Shown here in pieces: positions 17,062 through 27,089 of a stretch of 64,000 bases of DNA. The number at the start of each line of letters is the position of its first letter. The first letter of the stretch is position 1. The translations under genes were made by a program, and so were the position numbers. The notes under the pieces are model-generated. The model ran no database searches. It saw nothing but the letters and a program-made list of their open reading frames with translations, and was not told where the DNA came from. This DNA is from Bradyrhizobium sp. SZCCT0153 (GTDB lineage Bacteria > Pseudomonadota > Alphaproteobacteria > Rhizobiales > Xanthobacteraceae): contig NZ_JAFCKS010000006.1 in assembly GCF_018129995.1 (NCBI RefSeq), forward strand, positions 368,641 to 432,640, written 5' to 3'.

Positions 17062-20000
17062 ATGATCGGTCTGGTTCGCGCCGTCACAATCTGCGCAACG
17101 CTTTGCCTTGGGCTGGTTTCAGCGCAGGCTGCTGACAAGGCGTTCAAGCGCGACGACCTCGCCGATTCCGCGATCAAGCTGGAGGCCCAGATCAAGAGCG
17201 AGGCGGGCCCCGTCGCAAAGACCAACGCGACACTGCGTACGGATGCCGACGCCGCATTCCGGCGCAGTGATTTCCGGACCGGCTTGTCGGTGCTCGGCCA
17301 GATCGCAGCCACCACGCCTGAAGATACCGGCAACTGGCTGCGGCTCGCCAAGGTCATTTTCCAGATCTCGCCGAAAAGCTCGAGCGAGCAGACGTTCCTC
17401 CTGGAGCGTGCCTCGACCGCCGCCTACATCGCCTATCAGCGCGCCGGCAACGCGAGCGAGGAGGCCGACGCGCTCGCGGTGCTCGGCAAGTCGCTGGCGG
17501 AGCGCAAGCTGTGGCGGCCGGCGCTGGATGCGCTGCGGCTGTCGCTCGACATGCGCGAGGTCGCCGACGTCCGCGGCCAATATGAGAAGATGCGCGACGA
17601 GCACGGCTTCCGCCTGCTCGACTATACCGTGGACTCGGACTCGGCCAGCCCGCGCGCCTGCTTCCAGTTCTCGGAAGAACTCGCAAAGCGGACGGATTTC
17701 GCGCCGTATCTCGCCCTGGCGGGCCAGGACAAGCCGGCGCTGTCAGCCGAGGGCAAGCAGCTCTGCGTCGATGGGCTGAAGCACGGCGAGCGCTACAACA
17801 TCAATTTGCGCGCAGGACTGCCATCCACGGTGAAGGAGGGGCTGCCGAAATCGGCCGAGTTCAACGTCTATGTGCGCGACCGCAAGCCTTTCGTGCGCTT
17901 CACCAGCCGCGCCTATGTGCTGCCGCGGACCGGCCAGCGCGGCATTCCCGTGGTCAGCGTCAACACGCCCGCGGTCAACATCAACGTGTTCCGGATCGGC
18001 GACCGCAATCTGATCAACACGGTGGTCGACAGCGACTTCCAGAAGACGCTGTCGAAATATCAGCTCAGCGATCTCGGCGGCGAGCGCGGCGTCAAGGTCT
18101 GGACCGGCGAGCTTGCGACCGCGATGACGCTGAACCAGGACGTCACCACCGCATTCCCCGTCGACCAGGCGCTCGGCGAGCTCCAGCCCGGCGTGTACGT
18201 GATGACGGCCGCCGCGAAGGGCCCGGGCTCGGACGACGATTATCAGCTCGCCACCCAATGGTTCATCGTCTCCGATCTCGGGGTCACAGCCTATTCCGGC
18301 AATGACGGCATCCACGTTTTCGTCAATTCGCTGGCTTCGACCGATCCGGTCGGCAAGGCCGAGGTTCGGCTGCTCACCCGCAACAACGAGATCCTGGCCA
18401 CCCGCAAGACCGACGACTCTGGCCACGTGCTGTTCGAGGCGGGGCTCGCGCGCGGCGAGGGCGGCTTGTCGCCTGCGATGCTCACGGTCACGGGCGAGAA
18501 GGCCGACTACGCCTTCCTCAGCCTCAGGACCTCCGCCTTCGATCTGTCCGACCGCGGTGTTTCGGGCCGCGCGGTGCCTGTGGGCGCCGATGCGTTCGTC
18601 TATGCCGAGCGCGGCGTCTACCGCTCCAGCGAGACCGTCTATCTCACCGCGCTGCTGCGCGACGGGCAGGGCAATGCCGTCACCGGCGGGCCGCTGACCC
18701 TCGTGATCGAGCGCCCCGACGGCGTCGAATTCCGCCGTGCCGTGCTGTCCGACCAGGGCGCCGGCGGCCGCACACTGTCCGTGCCGCTCAACTCGGCCGT
18801 GCCGACCGGGACCTGGCGGGTGCGCGCCTTCACCGACCCGAAGGGCTCGTCGGTTGGCGAGACCACCTTCATGGTCGAGGATTACGTCCCCGATCGGATC
18901 GAATTCGACTTGTCCGCCAAGGACAAGCTGATCAAAGCTAACGCTCCTGTAGAGCTTAAGGCCGACGGTCATTTCCTCTATGGCGCGCCGGCCTCGGGCC
19001 TCCAGCTTGAAGGCGACATGCTGGTCGCGCCCGCGAGCGAGCGTCCGGGTTTTGCCGGCTACCAGTTCGGCGTCGCCGACGAGGAGACCACCTCGAACGA
19101 GCGCACGCCGCTGGAGAACCTGCCCGAGTCCGACGCCAACGGCGTTGCCACCTTCCCGGTGATGCTGGACAAGCAGCCGGCCTCGACGCGTCCGCAGGAG
19201 GCGCAGATCTTCGTCCGCATGGTCGAGACGGGGGGGCGCGCCGTCGAGCGCAAGATCGTGCTGCCGGTCGCGCCCGCGACCGCCATGATCGGCATCAAGC
19301 CGCTGTTCGGCGACAAGAACGTCGCCGAGGGTGACAAGGCCGAATTTGACGTCGTGTTCGTCTCGCCCGAGGGCCAGACGCTTCGCCGTGACGGCCTGCG
19401 CTACGAGCTCCTGAAGATGGAGTCGCGCTACCAGTGGTACCGCCAGAACAATTACTGGGAATACGAGCCGGTCAAGTCGACCTCGCGCGTCTCTGATGGC
19501 GAGGTCACGATTGCCGCCGACAAGCCGTCGCGCGTTTCTCTCAATCCTCAGCCCGGCCGCTACCGGCTTGACGTGAAGTCGAACGACGCCGACGGCCCGG
19601 TGACCTCGGTGCAGTTCGACGTCGGCTGGTATTCCGACGGCAGCGCCGATACGCCGGACCTGCTGGAGACCTCGATCGACAAGCCGCAATATGCCTCGGG
19701 CGACACCATGACCGTGTCGGTCAACGTCCGCAGCGCCGGCAAGCTCACCGTCAACGTGCTCGGCGACCGTTTGCTGACGACGCAGACCATCGACGTCAAG
19801 GAAGGCACCGCGCAGGTCAAGCTTCCGGTCGGCAAGGACTGGGGCACCGGCGCCTATGTGGTGGCGACGCTGCGCCGACCGCTCGATGCGGCTGCGCAAC
19901 GCATGCCGGGCCGGGCGATCGGGCTGAAATGGTTCGGCATCGACAAGCAGACCCGCACGTTGCAGGTGAAGCTGACGCCGCCGGCGCTGATCCGGCCGAA

Positions 20001-22266
20001 CGCGATGCTGAAGATCCCGGTCAAGCTCGACGGGCTCAATCCGGGCGAGGACGCCAAGATCGTCATCGCCGCGGTCGACGTCGGCATCCTCAATCTCACC
20101 GGCTACAAGCCGCCTGCGCCGGACGACTATTATCTCGGGCAGCGCCGCCTGAGCGCGGAGATCCGCGACCTCTACGGGCAGCTCATTGACGGCATGTCCG
20201 GCACGCGCGGACAGATCAAGTCCGGCGGCGATGCCGGCGCTGGCGAATTGCAGGGCTCGCCGCCCGCGCAAAAGCCGCTCGCGCTCTATTCGGGCATCGT
20301 GACCGTCGCCGCCGACGGCACCGCGGAGGTAGCCTTCGACATTCCGGAGTTCGCCGGAACCGCGCGCGTGATGGCGGTGGCGTGGACCGCGACCAAGGTT
20401 GGCCGCGCCAACACCGATGTCGTGATCCGCGATCCCGTGGTGCTGACCACGACCCTGCCGCGCTTCCTGCTCAACGGCGACCACGGCACGGTCAATCTCG
20501 AGATCGACAATGTCGAGGGGCAAGCCGGCGACTACGTCATCAACGTGAAGGCGGGCGGCCCGGTGAAGATGACCGGCAATCCCGCGACCACGGTCAAGCT
20601 CGCCGCCAAGCAGCGCAATTCGTTTGCGCTCGCCATCGATGCGACCGCGGCGGGGCAGGCGACGCTCGACGTCGACATCAAGGGACCGAATGGCCTGGCA
20701 CTGGCGCGGCACTATGCGCTCGACGTCAAGGCGGCGACGCAGGTTCTGGCGCGGCGCTCGATCCGGACCCTGGCCAAGGGCGAGAGCCTGACGCTGACGT
20801 CGGACATGTTCGGCGACCTCGTCCCGGGCACCGGCAGCGTCTCGGTCTCGGCGAGCCTGTCGACCGCGCTCGATGCGGCGACGATCCTGAAAGCGCTCGA
20901 CCGCTATCCGTATGGCTGCTCGGAGCAGATCACCAGCCGCGCCATGCCGCTGCTCTATGTCAACGACCTCGCGGCCGGCGCGCATCTGGCCATGGACACC
21001 GAAGTCGACCAGCGCATCCGCGATGCGATCGAGCGGCTGCTGGCGCGCCAGGGCTCGAACGGTTCGTTCGGCCTGTGGTCGGCCGGCGGCGACGATGCCT
21101 GGCTGGATGCGTATGTCACGGACTTCCTGACCCGCGCCCGTGAAAAGGGCTTTGTGGTGCCGGACGTGCTGTTCAAGAACGCGCTGGATCGTATCCGCAA
21201 CTCGGTGGTCAACGGCAACGAGCCGGAGAAGGACGGCGGCCGCGACCTCGCCTATGGCCTCTACGTGCTCGCGCGCAATGGCGCGGCGCCGATCGGCGAT
21301 CTCCGCTATCTCGCCGACACCAAGCTCTCCAACCTCGCGACGCCGATCGCGAAGTCGCAGCTTGCGGCGGCGCTGGCGCTGGTCGGCGACCGCAACCGTG
21401 CGGAGCGGGTCTATGGCGCGGCACTCGACTCGCTCGCGCCAAAGCCGGTGCTCGAATTCGGCCGCACCGACTACGGCTCGCAGCTTCGCGATGCGGCGGC
21501 ACTGGTCTCGCTGGCCAGCGAAGGCAACGCGCCGAAGGCGACGCTGACGCAGGCGGTGTCGCGGGTCGAGACCGCGCGCGGGCTGACGCCCTACACCTCC
21601 ACGCAGGAGAATGCGTGGCTGGTGCTGGCGGCGCGCGCGCTGGCCAAGGAAAACCTCTCGATCGAGGTCGACGGCCAGCCGGTCAAGACCGCGCTCTACC
21701 GCAGCTACAAGGCAGCGACCCTGGACGGCAAGCCGCTGAAGATCACCAACACCGGCGACGCGCCGGTGCAGGCGGTGGTCTCGGTGTCGGGCTCGCCCGT
21801 GACGCCGGAGCCGGCGGCGTCGAACGGCTTCAAGATCGAGCGCAGCTACTTCACGCTCGGAGGCAAGCCCGCCGACATCAGCAAGGTCAAGCAGAACGAC
21901 CGCTTCGCCGTGGTGCTGAAGATCACCGAGGCCAAGCCGGAGTACGGCCACATCATGGTGTCCGACTATCTGCCGGCGGGCCTCGAGATCGACAATCCGA
22001 AGCTGGTGTCGTCGGGTGACAGCGGCACGCTGGACTGGATCGAGGACGGCGAGGAGCCTGAGGATACCGAGTTCCGCGACGATCGCTTCACCGCGGCGGT
22101 GGACCGTGCCTCGGATTCCAAGGCGGTCTTCACCGTCGCCTATGTCGTGCGCGTTGTCTCGCCCGGCAAATACGTGCTGCCGCAGGCCTATGTCGAGGAC
22201 ATGTACAACCCCTCGCGTTACGGCCGCACCGGAACGGGCACTGTCGAGGTGCGGGCTGCGAAGTGA
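17062..22266 (+). CDS. Bacterial alpha-2-macroglobulin family protein
   Basis: A 1734-residue periplasmic protease trap. Residues 1-23 are a signal peptide ending AQAAD, with no lipobox. The body holds macroglobulin beta domains, including the MG/bait-adjacent block VYAERGVYRSSETVYLTALL near residue 515. The family-defining thioester is C1286-S-E-Q1289 in RYPYGCSEQITSRAMPL, followed by the alpha-helical thioester domain and a receptor-binding-like C-terminus (DYLPAGLEIDNPKLV). Such proteins inhibit host or competitor proteases after entry to the periplasm and are typically encoded next to PBP1C, as here. GTGA overlap couples it to pbpC. Confidence 0.92.
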   Translation: MIGLVRAVTICATLCLGLVSAQAADKAFKRDDLADSAIKLEAQIKSEAGPVAKTNATLRTDADAAFRRSDFRTGLSVLGQIAATTPEDTGNWLRLAKVIFQISPKSSSEQTFLLERASTAAYIAYQRAGNASEEADALAVLGKSLAERKLWRPALDALRLSLDMREVADVRGQYEKMRDEHGFRLLDYTVDSDSASPRACFQFSEELAKRTDFAPYLALAGQDKPALSAEGKQLCVDGLKHGERYNINLRAGLPSTVKEGLPKSAEFNVYVRDRKPFVRFTSRAYVLPRTGQRGIPVVSVNTPAVNINVFRIGDRNLINTVVDSDFQKTLSKYQLSDLGGERGVKVWTGELATAMTLNQDVTTAFPVDQALGELQPGVYVMTAAAKGPGSDDDYQLATQWFIVSDLGVTAYSGNDGIHVFVNSLASTDPVGKAEVRLLTRNNEILATRKTDDSGHVLFEAGLARGEGGLSPAMLTVTGEKADYAFLSLRTSAFDLSDRGVSGRAVPVGADAFVYAERGVYRSSETVYLTALLRDGQGNAVTGGPLTLVIERPDGVEFRRAVLSDQGAGGRTLSVPLNSAVPTGTWRVRAFTDPKGSSVGETTFMVEDYVPDRIEFDLSAKDKLIKANAPVELKADGHFLYGAPASGLQLEGDMLVAPASERPGFAGYQFGVADEETTSNERTPLENLPESDANGVATFPVMLDKQPASTRPQEAQIFVRMVETGGRAVERKIVLPVAPATAMIGIKPLFGDKNVAEGDKAEFDVVFVSPEGQTLRRDGLRYELLKMESRYQWYRQNNYWEYEPVKSTSRVSDGEVTIAADKPSRVSLNPQPGRYRLDVKSNDADGPVTSVQFDVGWYSDGSADTPDLLETSIDKPQYASGDTMTVSVNVRSAGKLTVNVLGDRLLTTQTIDVKEGTAQVKLPVGKDWGTGAYVVATLRRPLDAAAQRMPGRAIGLKWFGIDKQTRTLQVKLTPPALIRPNAMLKIPVKLDGLNPGEDAKIVIAAVDVGILNLTGYKPPAPDDYYLGQRRLSAEIRDLYGQLIDGMSGTRGQIKSGGDAGAGELQGSPPAQKPLALYSGIVTVAADGTAEVAFDIPEFAGTARVMAVAWTATKVGRANTDVVIRDPVVLTTTLPRFLLNGDHGTVNLEIDNVEGQAGDYVINVKAGGPVKMTGNPATTVKLAAKQRNSFALAIDATAAGQATLDVDIKGPNGLALARHYALDVKAATQVLARRSIRTLAKGESLTLTSDMFGDLVPGTGSVSVSASLSTALDAATILKALDRYPYGCSEQITSRAMPLLYVNDLAAGAHLAMDTEVDQRIRDAIERLLARQGSNGSFGLWSAGGDDAWLDAYVTDFLTRAREKGFVVPDVLFKNALDRIRNSVVNGNEPEKDGGRDLAYGLYVLARNGAAPIGDLRYLADTKLSNLATPIAKSQLAAALALVGDRNRAERVYGAALDSLAPKPVLEFGRTDYGSQLRDAAALVSLASEGNAPKATLTQAVSRVETARGLTPYTSTQENAWLVLAARALAKENLSIEVDGQPVKTALYRSYKAATLDGKPLKITNTGDAPVQAVVSVSGSPVTPEPAASNGFKIERSYFTLGGKPADISKVKQNDRFAVVLKITEAKPEYGHIMVSDYLPAGLEIDNPKLVSSGDSGTLDWIEDGEEPEDTEFRDDRFTAAVDRASDSKAVFTVAYVVRVVSPGKYVLPQAYVEDMYNPSRYGRTGTGTVEVRAAK

Positions 22267-24383
22267 GTGATGGCACGATGAGTGAGGTAGACAAGGGCGG
22301 CTGCGGAGCAGGGCGCGGTGTTATGCGTGCCCTCTCGGCCGCCGCGCTGACGTTCGTCCTCACCATCGGCGCCTTCGTCGGCTGGGTCTACTCCCTCGGC
22401 CCGCTGCCGCTCGACGAAGCGCGCCAGGTGTCCACCACAATCGTCGACCGCAACGGCAAGCTGCTGCGCGCCTACGCCATGGCCGACGGCCGCTGGCGGC
22501 TGCCGGTCGAGGCCAAGACCAACGTCGATCCGACCTATTTGAAACTGCTGCTTGCCTATGAGGACCAGCGCTTTTACGCGCATAACGGTCTCGACCCGCT
22601 GGCGCTGGGGCGCGCCGCGTTGCAGCTCGCGACACGCGGTCACATCGTGTCGGGCGGCTCGACCATCACCATGCAGCTTGCGCGCCTAATGGAGCCGCGG
22701 CGGCAGCGTTCGCTCTATGCGAAGCTGCGGCAGATGGTCCGTGCGATCGAGATCGAGCGAACGCTGAACAAGGACGAAATTCTCGATCTCTACCTCGCGC
22801 TGGCGCCCTACGGGGGCAATCTCGAGGGCATTCGCGCCGCCTCGATCGCCTATCTCGGCAAGGAGCCGAAGCGACTGTCGCTGGCCGAGGCCGCGCTGCT
22901 GGTGGCGTTGCCGCAATCGCCGGAGACACGCCGGCTCGATCGCCATCCCGAGGCCGCGCATAAAGCCCGTGACCGCGTGCTCGATCGCATGGTCGAGGAA
23001 CACCAGATCAGCCTCGATGATGCGAACCAGGCCAGGCTCGTACCGGTGCCGAAGCTGCGCAAACCGATGCCGATCCTGGCGCCGCATGCCTCCGATGCGG
23101 CGCTTGCGACGGTCAAGGACGCGCCAATCATCAAGCTGACGCTGGACGCGAACTTGCAGAAGGTGCTGGAGCCGCTCGCGCACGACCGCGCCCTTGCGTT
23201 GGGTACGAACATCTCGGTCGGCATCATCGTCGTCGACAACGAGAGCGGCGACGTGCTCGCGCATGTCGGCTCGGCCGACTATTTCGACGAGAGCCGGGCA
23301 GGGCAGGTCGACATGACCCGCGCGATCCGCTCGCCGGGCTCGACGCTGAAACCGTTCATCTATGGGCTCGCCTTCGAGGACGGCTTTGTTCATCCCGACA
23401 GTTTGATCGACGACCGGCCGGTCCGCTTCGGCTCCTACGCGCCGGAAAATTTCGACATGACGTTCCAGGGCACCGTGCCGGTGAAGAGGGCGCTGCAGAT
23501 GTCGTTGAACGTTCCGGCGATCGTGCTGCTCGACCGCGTCGGCGCGAGCCGGCTGGCGTCGCGGCTCCGACAGGCCGGCGGCAATCTGGTGCTGCCCAAG
23601 GACGAGGCGCCGGGGCTTGCCATGGGCCTTGGCGGCGTCGGCGTGACACTCCAGGATCTCGCCCAACTCTATGCGGGCTTCGCCCGGCTCGGCACCACCA
23701 GGCCACTGCGCGAAATCATGACCGGCAGGGACGACCGCGAGCCGCTGCGGCTACTCGACCAGGTCGCGGCCTGGCAGGTCGGCAACGTCCTTCTCGGCAC
23801 CCCGCCGCCGGAGAATGCCGCCCACAACCGCATCGCCTTCAAGACCGGTACGTCCTATGGCTACCGCGACGCCTGGTCGGTCGGGTTCGACGGGCGCATG
23901 ACCATCGGCGTCTGGGTCGGCCGTCCCGACGGCGCGCCGGTTCCCGGCCTGATCGGACGCGTCGCTGCAGCGCCGATCCTGTTCGACGCCTTCGCCCGGA
24001 CCGGCAAGACGCTGACCCCGCTGCCGAAGCCGCCCAGGGGAACGCTGGTTGCCAGCAACGCCAAGCTGCCGCTGCCGCTGAAACGGTTCCGTCCGGTCGG
24101 GGACCTGGTGCGGACTGGCAGCGAGCAGGCGCTGCACATCCAGTTCCCGCTGAACGGCTCGCGGATCGACGTCGATCGCTCCGGCGGCGAGGGGAGCGCA
24201 GCCATGCCCGTGAAGGTCGCGGGCGGCGTCCTGCCCATGACCGTCATGGTTAACGGAACGGCGCTCGGCGAGATCGACGGACGCCGCCAGCGGCTGATCG
24301 ATCCACCCGGTCCCGGCTTTGCGCGGCTGACCGTGATTGATGCCACTGGCGCCGCGGACACAGTTGTCATTCGAATTCAATGA
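22263..24383 (+). CDS. pbpC: Penicillin-binding protein 1C
   Basis: 706 residues from GTG 22263, which overlaps the previous stop by four bases; ATG 22278 is an alternative. An N-terminal membrane anchor is followed by a GT51 glycosyltransferase domain with catalytic E100 in AYEDQRFYAHNGLD and the GGSTITMQLARLM motif. The transpeptidase domain has S360-T-L-K (SPGSTLKPFIYG), S414-L-N and K527-T-G-T-S, so all catalytic motifs are intact. The C-terminal penicillin-binding extension (BiPBP_C) is present. PBP1C pairs with alpha-2-macroglobulin; the usual idea is that it repairs peptidoglycan where the trap protein protects the cell. Confidence 0.93.
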   Translation: MSDGTMSEVDKGGCGAGRGVMRALSAAALTFVLTIGAFVGWVYSLGPLPLDEARQVSTTIVDRNGKLLRAYAMADGRWRLPVEAKTNVDPTYLKLLLAYEDQRFYAHNGLDPLALGRAALQLATRGHIVSGGSTITMQLARLMEPRRQRSLYAKLRQMVRAIEIERTLNKDEILDLYLALAPYGGNLEGIRAASIAYLGKEPKRLSLAEAALLVALPQSPETRRLDRHPEAAHKARDRVLDRMVEEHQISLDDANQARLVPVPKLRKPMPILAPHASDAALATVKDAPIIKLTLDANLQKVLEPLAHDRALALGTNISVGIIVVDNESGDVLAHVGSADYFDESRAGQVDMTRAIRSPGSTLKPFIYGLAFEDGFVHPDSLIDDRPVRFGSYAPENFDMTFQGTVPVKRALQMSLNVPAIVLLDRVGASRLASRLRQAGGNLVLPKDEAPGLAMGLGGVGVTLQDLAQLYAGFARLGTTRPLREIMTGRDDREPLRLLDQVAAWQVGNVLLGTPPPENAAHNRIAFKTGTSYGYRDAWSVGFDGRMTIGVWVGRPDGAPVPGLIGRVAAAPILFDAFARTGKTLTPLPKPPRGTLVASNAKLPLPLKRFRPVGDLVRTGSEQALHIQFPLNGSRIDVDRSGGEGSAAMPVKVAGGVLPMTVMVNGTALGEIDGRRQRLIDPPGPGFARLTVIDATGAADTVVIRIQ

Positions 24384-24433
24384 CGCTGCCTTAAGCGGTT
24401 GTGGCGATGGCGGTTTCAGCGTAAGCGGAACCA

Positions 24434-26176
24434 ATGGCCGAGACCTATCCCAGCCCTCGTTTTGGAGCGCCCCGCGAGCCGAAATCGCCCGTCAATCCGG
24501 GCAGCCGGCTCGTGTCCATGCTCGACATCGTCACGGCCAGCCATGCCCGCGCCGTCGGCTTCATGCTGCTGTGCGCGCTGCTGCTGTTCCTGCCCGGCTT
24601 CTTCACGATTCCACCTGTCGATCGCGACGAGGCGCGCTTTGCCCAGGCGACCAAGCAGATGGTCGAGAGCGGCGACTATGTCGACATCCGCTTCCAGGAG
24701 GACGTCCGCTACAAGAAGCCGGTCGGCATCTACTGGTTGCAATCGGCTGCGGTTGAAGCCGCCTCGGCGCTCAAGCTACCGAAGGCCGAGTTGCGCATCT
24801 GGGTCTATCGGCTGCCGTCGTTGATCGGTGCGATCGGCGCCGTGCTGATGACCTATTGGGCGGCGCTCGGCTTCGTCACGCGGCGCGCCGCGGTGCTGGC
24901 CGCGCTCCTGATGTGCGCCTCCGTGCTGCTCGGCGTCGAGGCGCGGCTTGCGAAGACCGACGCGATGCTGCTGTTGTGCGTGACTGCCGCGATGGGAGCG
25001 ATGGCGCGGGCCTATCTGTCGTGGCAGCGCGCCGAGGACGAGACCCATCCGCCGTGGAGCTGGCCCGCGATTTTCTGGACCGCGCTCGCCGTCGGCATCC
25101 TGATCAAGGGCCCGCTGATCCTGATGTTCGCAGGGCTCACCATCGTCGCGCTCGCGATCCAGGACCGCGATGCCTCCTGGCTGTGGAAGCTGCGCCCGCT
25201 CTGGGGCCTGATGTGGATGCTGGTGCTGGTGCTGCCCTGGTTCGTCGCGATCTTCTGGCGCGCGGGCGATGCCTTCTTCGCCGATTCCGTCGGCGGCGAC
25301 ATGCTGAGCAAGTTAGGGGCCCAGGAATCCCACGGCGCGCCGCCCGGCCTTTACCTCGTGCTGTTCTGGGTCACGTTCTGGCCCGGCGCGCCGCTCGCGG
25401 CGATGGCGGCGCCGGCGGTCTGGCGTGCACGGCGCGAGCCGGGCGCGCAGTTCTTGCTGGCCTGGCTGGTTCCGTCCTGGATCGTGTTCGAGGCGGTGCT
25501 GACCAAGCTGCCGCATTACGTGCTGCCGCTGTACCCGGCGATCGCGATCCTCACCGTCGGCGCGATGGAGCGGAGCGTGCTGTCGCGATCCTGGTTGATG
25601 CGCGGCTCGGCCTGGTGGTTTGCGATCCCGGCGCTCGGCTCGATCATCGCCGTGGTCGGCGCGGTCGTGCTGACGCGGCAGCCGGCCTTCGTCGCCTGGC
25701 CGTTCATCGCGGCCTCGCTGATCTTCGGTCTGTTCGCCTGGTGGCTCTACGACAACAACCGCGCGGAACGCTCGGTCCTCAACGCGCTGGTCGCAGCCCT
25801 GATGCTGGCGGTCGTGGTCTACGGCATCGTACTGCCGTCGCTGACGCCGCTGTTTCCGAGCATCGAGGTCGCGCGCGCCCTTCGCAACGTCACCTGTGTC
25901 GGGCCGAAGGCCGCCGCCGCCGGCTATCACGAGCCGAGCCTCGTGTTCCTCACGGGCACGCCGACGCTGCTCACCGACGGCTCGGGCGCGGCGGATTTCC
26001 TGCGGCAGGGAAGTTGCCGTTTTGCGCTGATCGAGCAGCGTTCGGAACGCAGCTTCGCGCAGCGCGCCGAGGCGATCGGGCTGCGCTACAAGGTCGGCAC
26101 GCGCATCGACGGCTATAATTTCTCGCAGGGACGCGCGATCTCGATCTCGATCTTCCGCTCGGAAGGCACCGAGTAG
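24434..26176 (+). CDS. GT39-family lipid-linked-sugar glycosyltransferase (ArnT/PMT-like)
   Basis: 580 residues, a short cytoplasmic N-terminus and about a dozen membrane helices. The first periplasmic loop carries the family acidic motif (PPVDRDEARFAQATKQMVES), followed by RYKKPVGIYWLQ. Proteins of this type take a sugar from polyprenyl phosphate on the periplasmic side and add it to lipid A or another acceptor. First gene of a compact four-gene set with PAP2, GT2 and a LpxB-N-like protein, which fits lipid-A or core-glycolipid modification. The sugar (Ara4N, galacturonate, mannose or other) cannot be told from sequence. Confidence 0.85.
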   Translation: MAETYPSPRFGAPREPKSPVNPGSRLVSMLDIVTASHARAVGFMLLCALLLFLPGFFTIPPVDRDEARFAQATKQMVESGDYVDIRFQEDVRYKKPVGIYWLQSAAVEAASALKLPKAELRIWVYRLPSLIGAIGAVLMTYWAALGFVTRRAAVLAALLMCASVLLGVEARLAKTDAMLLLCVTAAMGAMARAYLSWQRAEDETHPPWSWPAIFWTALAVGILIKGPLILMFAGLTIVALAIQDRDASWLWKLRPLWGLMWMLVLVLPWFVAIFWRAGDAFFADSVGGDMLSKLGAQESHGAPPGLYLVLFWVTFWPGAPLAAMAAPAVWRARREPGAQFLLAWLVPSWIVFEAVLTKLPHYVLPLYPAIAILTVGAMERSVLSRSWLMRGSAWWFAIPALGSIIAVVGAVVLTRQPAFVAWPFIAASLIFGLFAWWLYDNNRAERSVLNALVAALMLAVVVYGIVLPSLTPLFPSIEVARALRNVTCVGPKAAAAGYHEPSLVFLTGTPTLLTDGSGAADFLRQGSCRFALIEQRSERSFAQRAEAIGLRYKVGTRIDGYNFSQGRAISISIFRSEGTE

Positions 26177-26177
26177 G

Positions 26178-27023
26178 ATGCCCGGTACGACCGACATCGC
26201 GCAGCGCCCGGGCTATCCCGCGCAACTGCTCGCCGTGGCGGGGCGTGCGCTTGCGCAGCTTGTCCGCTCGCCCTCGCATTCGCGCCGCGCCGAAGCCGCG
26301 CGAAAGCTGGCGCGGCATTCATTGTGGCTCAGCGCGGCAGGCGCGGCCCTGATCGTCGCGCTGATGCTCGCGTTCGACCAGACCGAGATCCAGCTGATGC
26401 CGGCGCGCGGGACGCCCTCTCTGTGGCCGATCCGCATCCTCACCGATTTCGGCAAGGATGAGAATGTGCTCATCGTGCTCGGGATTGCGCTTGTGACCGT
26501 TGCGCTCGTTGCGGCCGGGCTGCACGGCACCCGCCGCACGCTGCTGCTCGGCCTCGGCACGCGGCTCCAGTTCATGTTTCTGTCTGTTGCCCTGTCCGTG
26601 TTCGTCGCCGAGATACTGAAATATCTCATCGGCCGCGGACGTCCGTTAGTCGGCGGCAAGCCCAATCCGTTCAACTTCATCCCGTTCGAGGGAACGGGGG
26701 CTTATGCCAGCCTGCCGTCGGGCCACGCCGTGACGGCGTTCGCCTTGGCGTTTGCAGTCTCGGCACTGTGGCCGCGCCTGCGCGTGTTCATGTTCACTTA
26801 CGCAATCGTGATCCTGCTGACGCGGCTGGTGCTGCTCGCGCATCATCCCAGCGACGTCGTGGCCGGCGCCCTGGTCGGCATGGTCGGCGCCATGGCGGTA
26901 CGCTACTGGTTCGCGGCCCGGAGGCTCGGCTTTGCGATCCGTGCCGACGGCACCATTGTGCCTCTTGCAGGGGCGGTCTCGGGCGGCCTCAAAAGGGTTG
27001 CCCACGGGCCATCCGCCCCATAA
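26178..27023 (+). CDS. PAP2-family membrane phosphatase
   Basis: 281 residues with about six membrane helices. All three phosphatase motifs are visible: KYLIGRGRP (from K148), PSGHAV (from P180) and the third motif ending in HHPSDVVAGALVG. Likely substrates are undecaprenyl pyrophosphate, lipid A phosphate or phosphatidylglycerol phosphate. ATG 26178 starts one base after the glycosyltransferase stop. In this context, removal of a phosphate from lipid A or recycling of the polyprenyl carrier are both reasonable; I cannot decide between them. Confidence 0.87.
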   Translation: MPGTTDIAQRPGYPAQLLAVAGRALAQLVRSPSHSRRAEAARKLARHSLWLSAAGAALIVALMLAFDQTEIQLMPARGTPSLWPIRILTDFGKDENVLIVLGIALVTVALVAAGLHGTRRTLLLGLGTRLQFMFLSVALSVFVAEILKYLIGRGRPLVGGKPNPFNFIPFEGTGAYASLPSGHAVTAFALAFAVSALWPRLRVFMFTYAIVILLTRLVLLAHHPSDVVAGALVGMVGAMAVRYWFAARRLGFAIRADGTIVPLAGAVSGGLKRVAHGPSAP

Positions 27024-27089
27024 AAGCGGCTGCCTGCCGGGGCGCCCGGTTCCCCAGGGGCAGGCCAATTCCAACCACGAGCTTTCGAT

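Noticed and set aside
17743..21951. 1402-codon open frame antisense to the alpha-2-macroglobulin gene
   Set aside because: It mirrors codon structure of the real gene in high-GC DNA; the translation is Arg/His/Ala-rich without domains, while the plus strand has clear family motifs.
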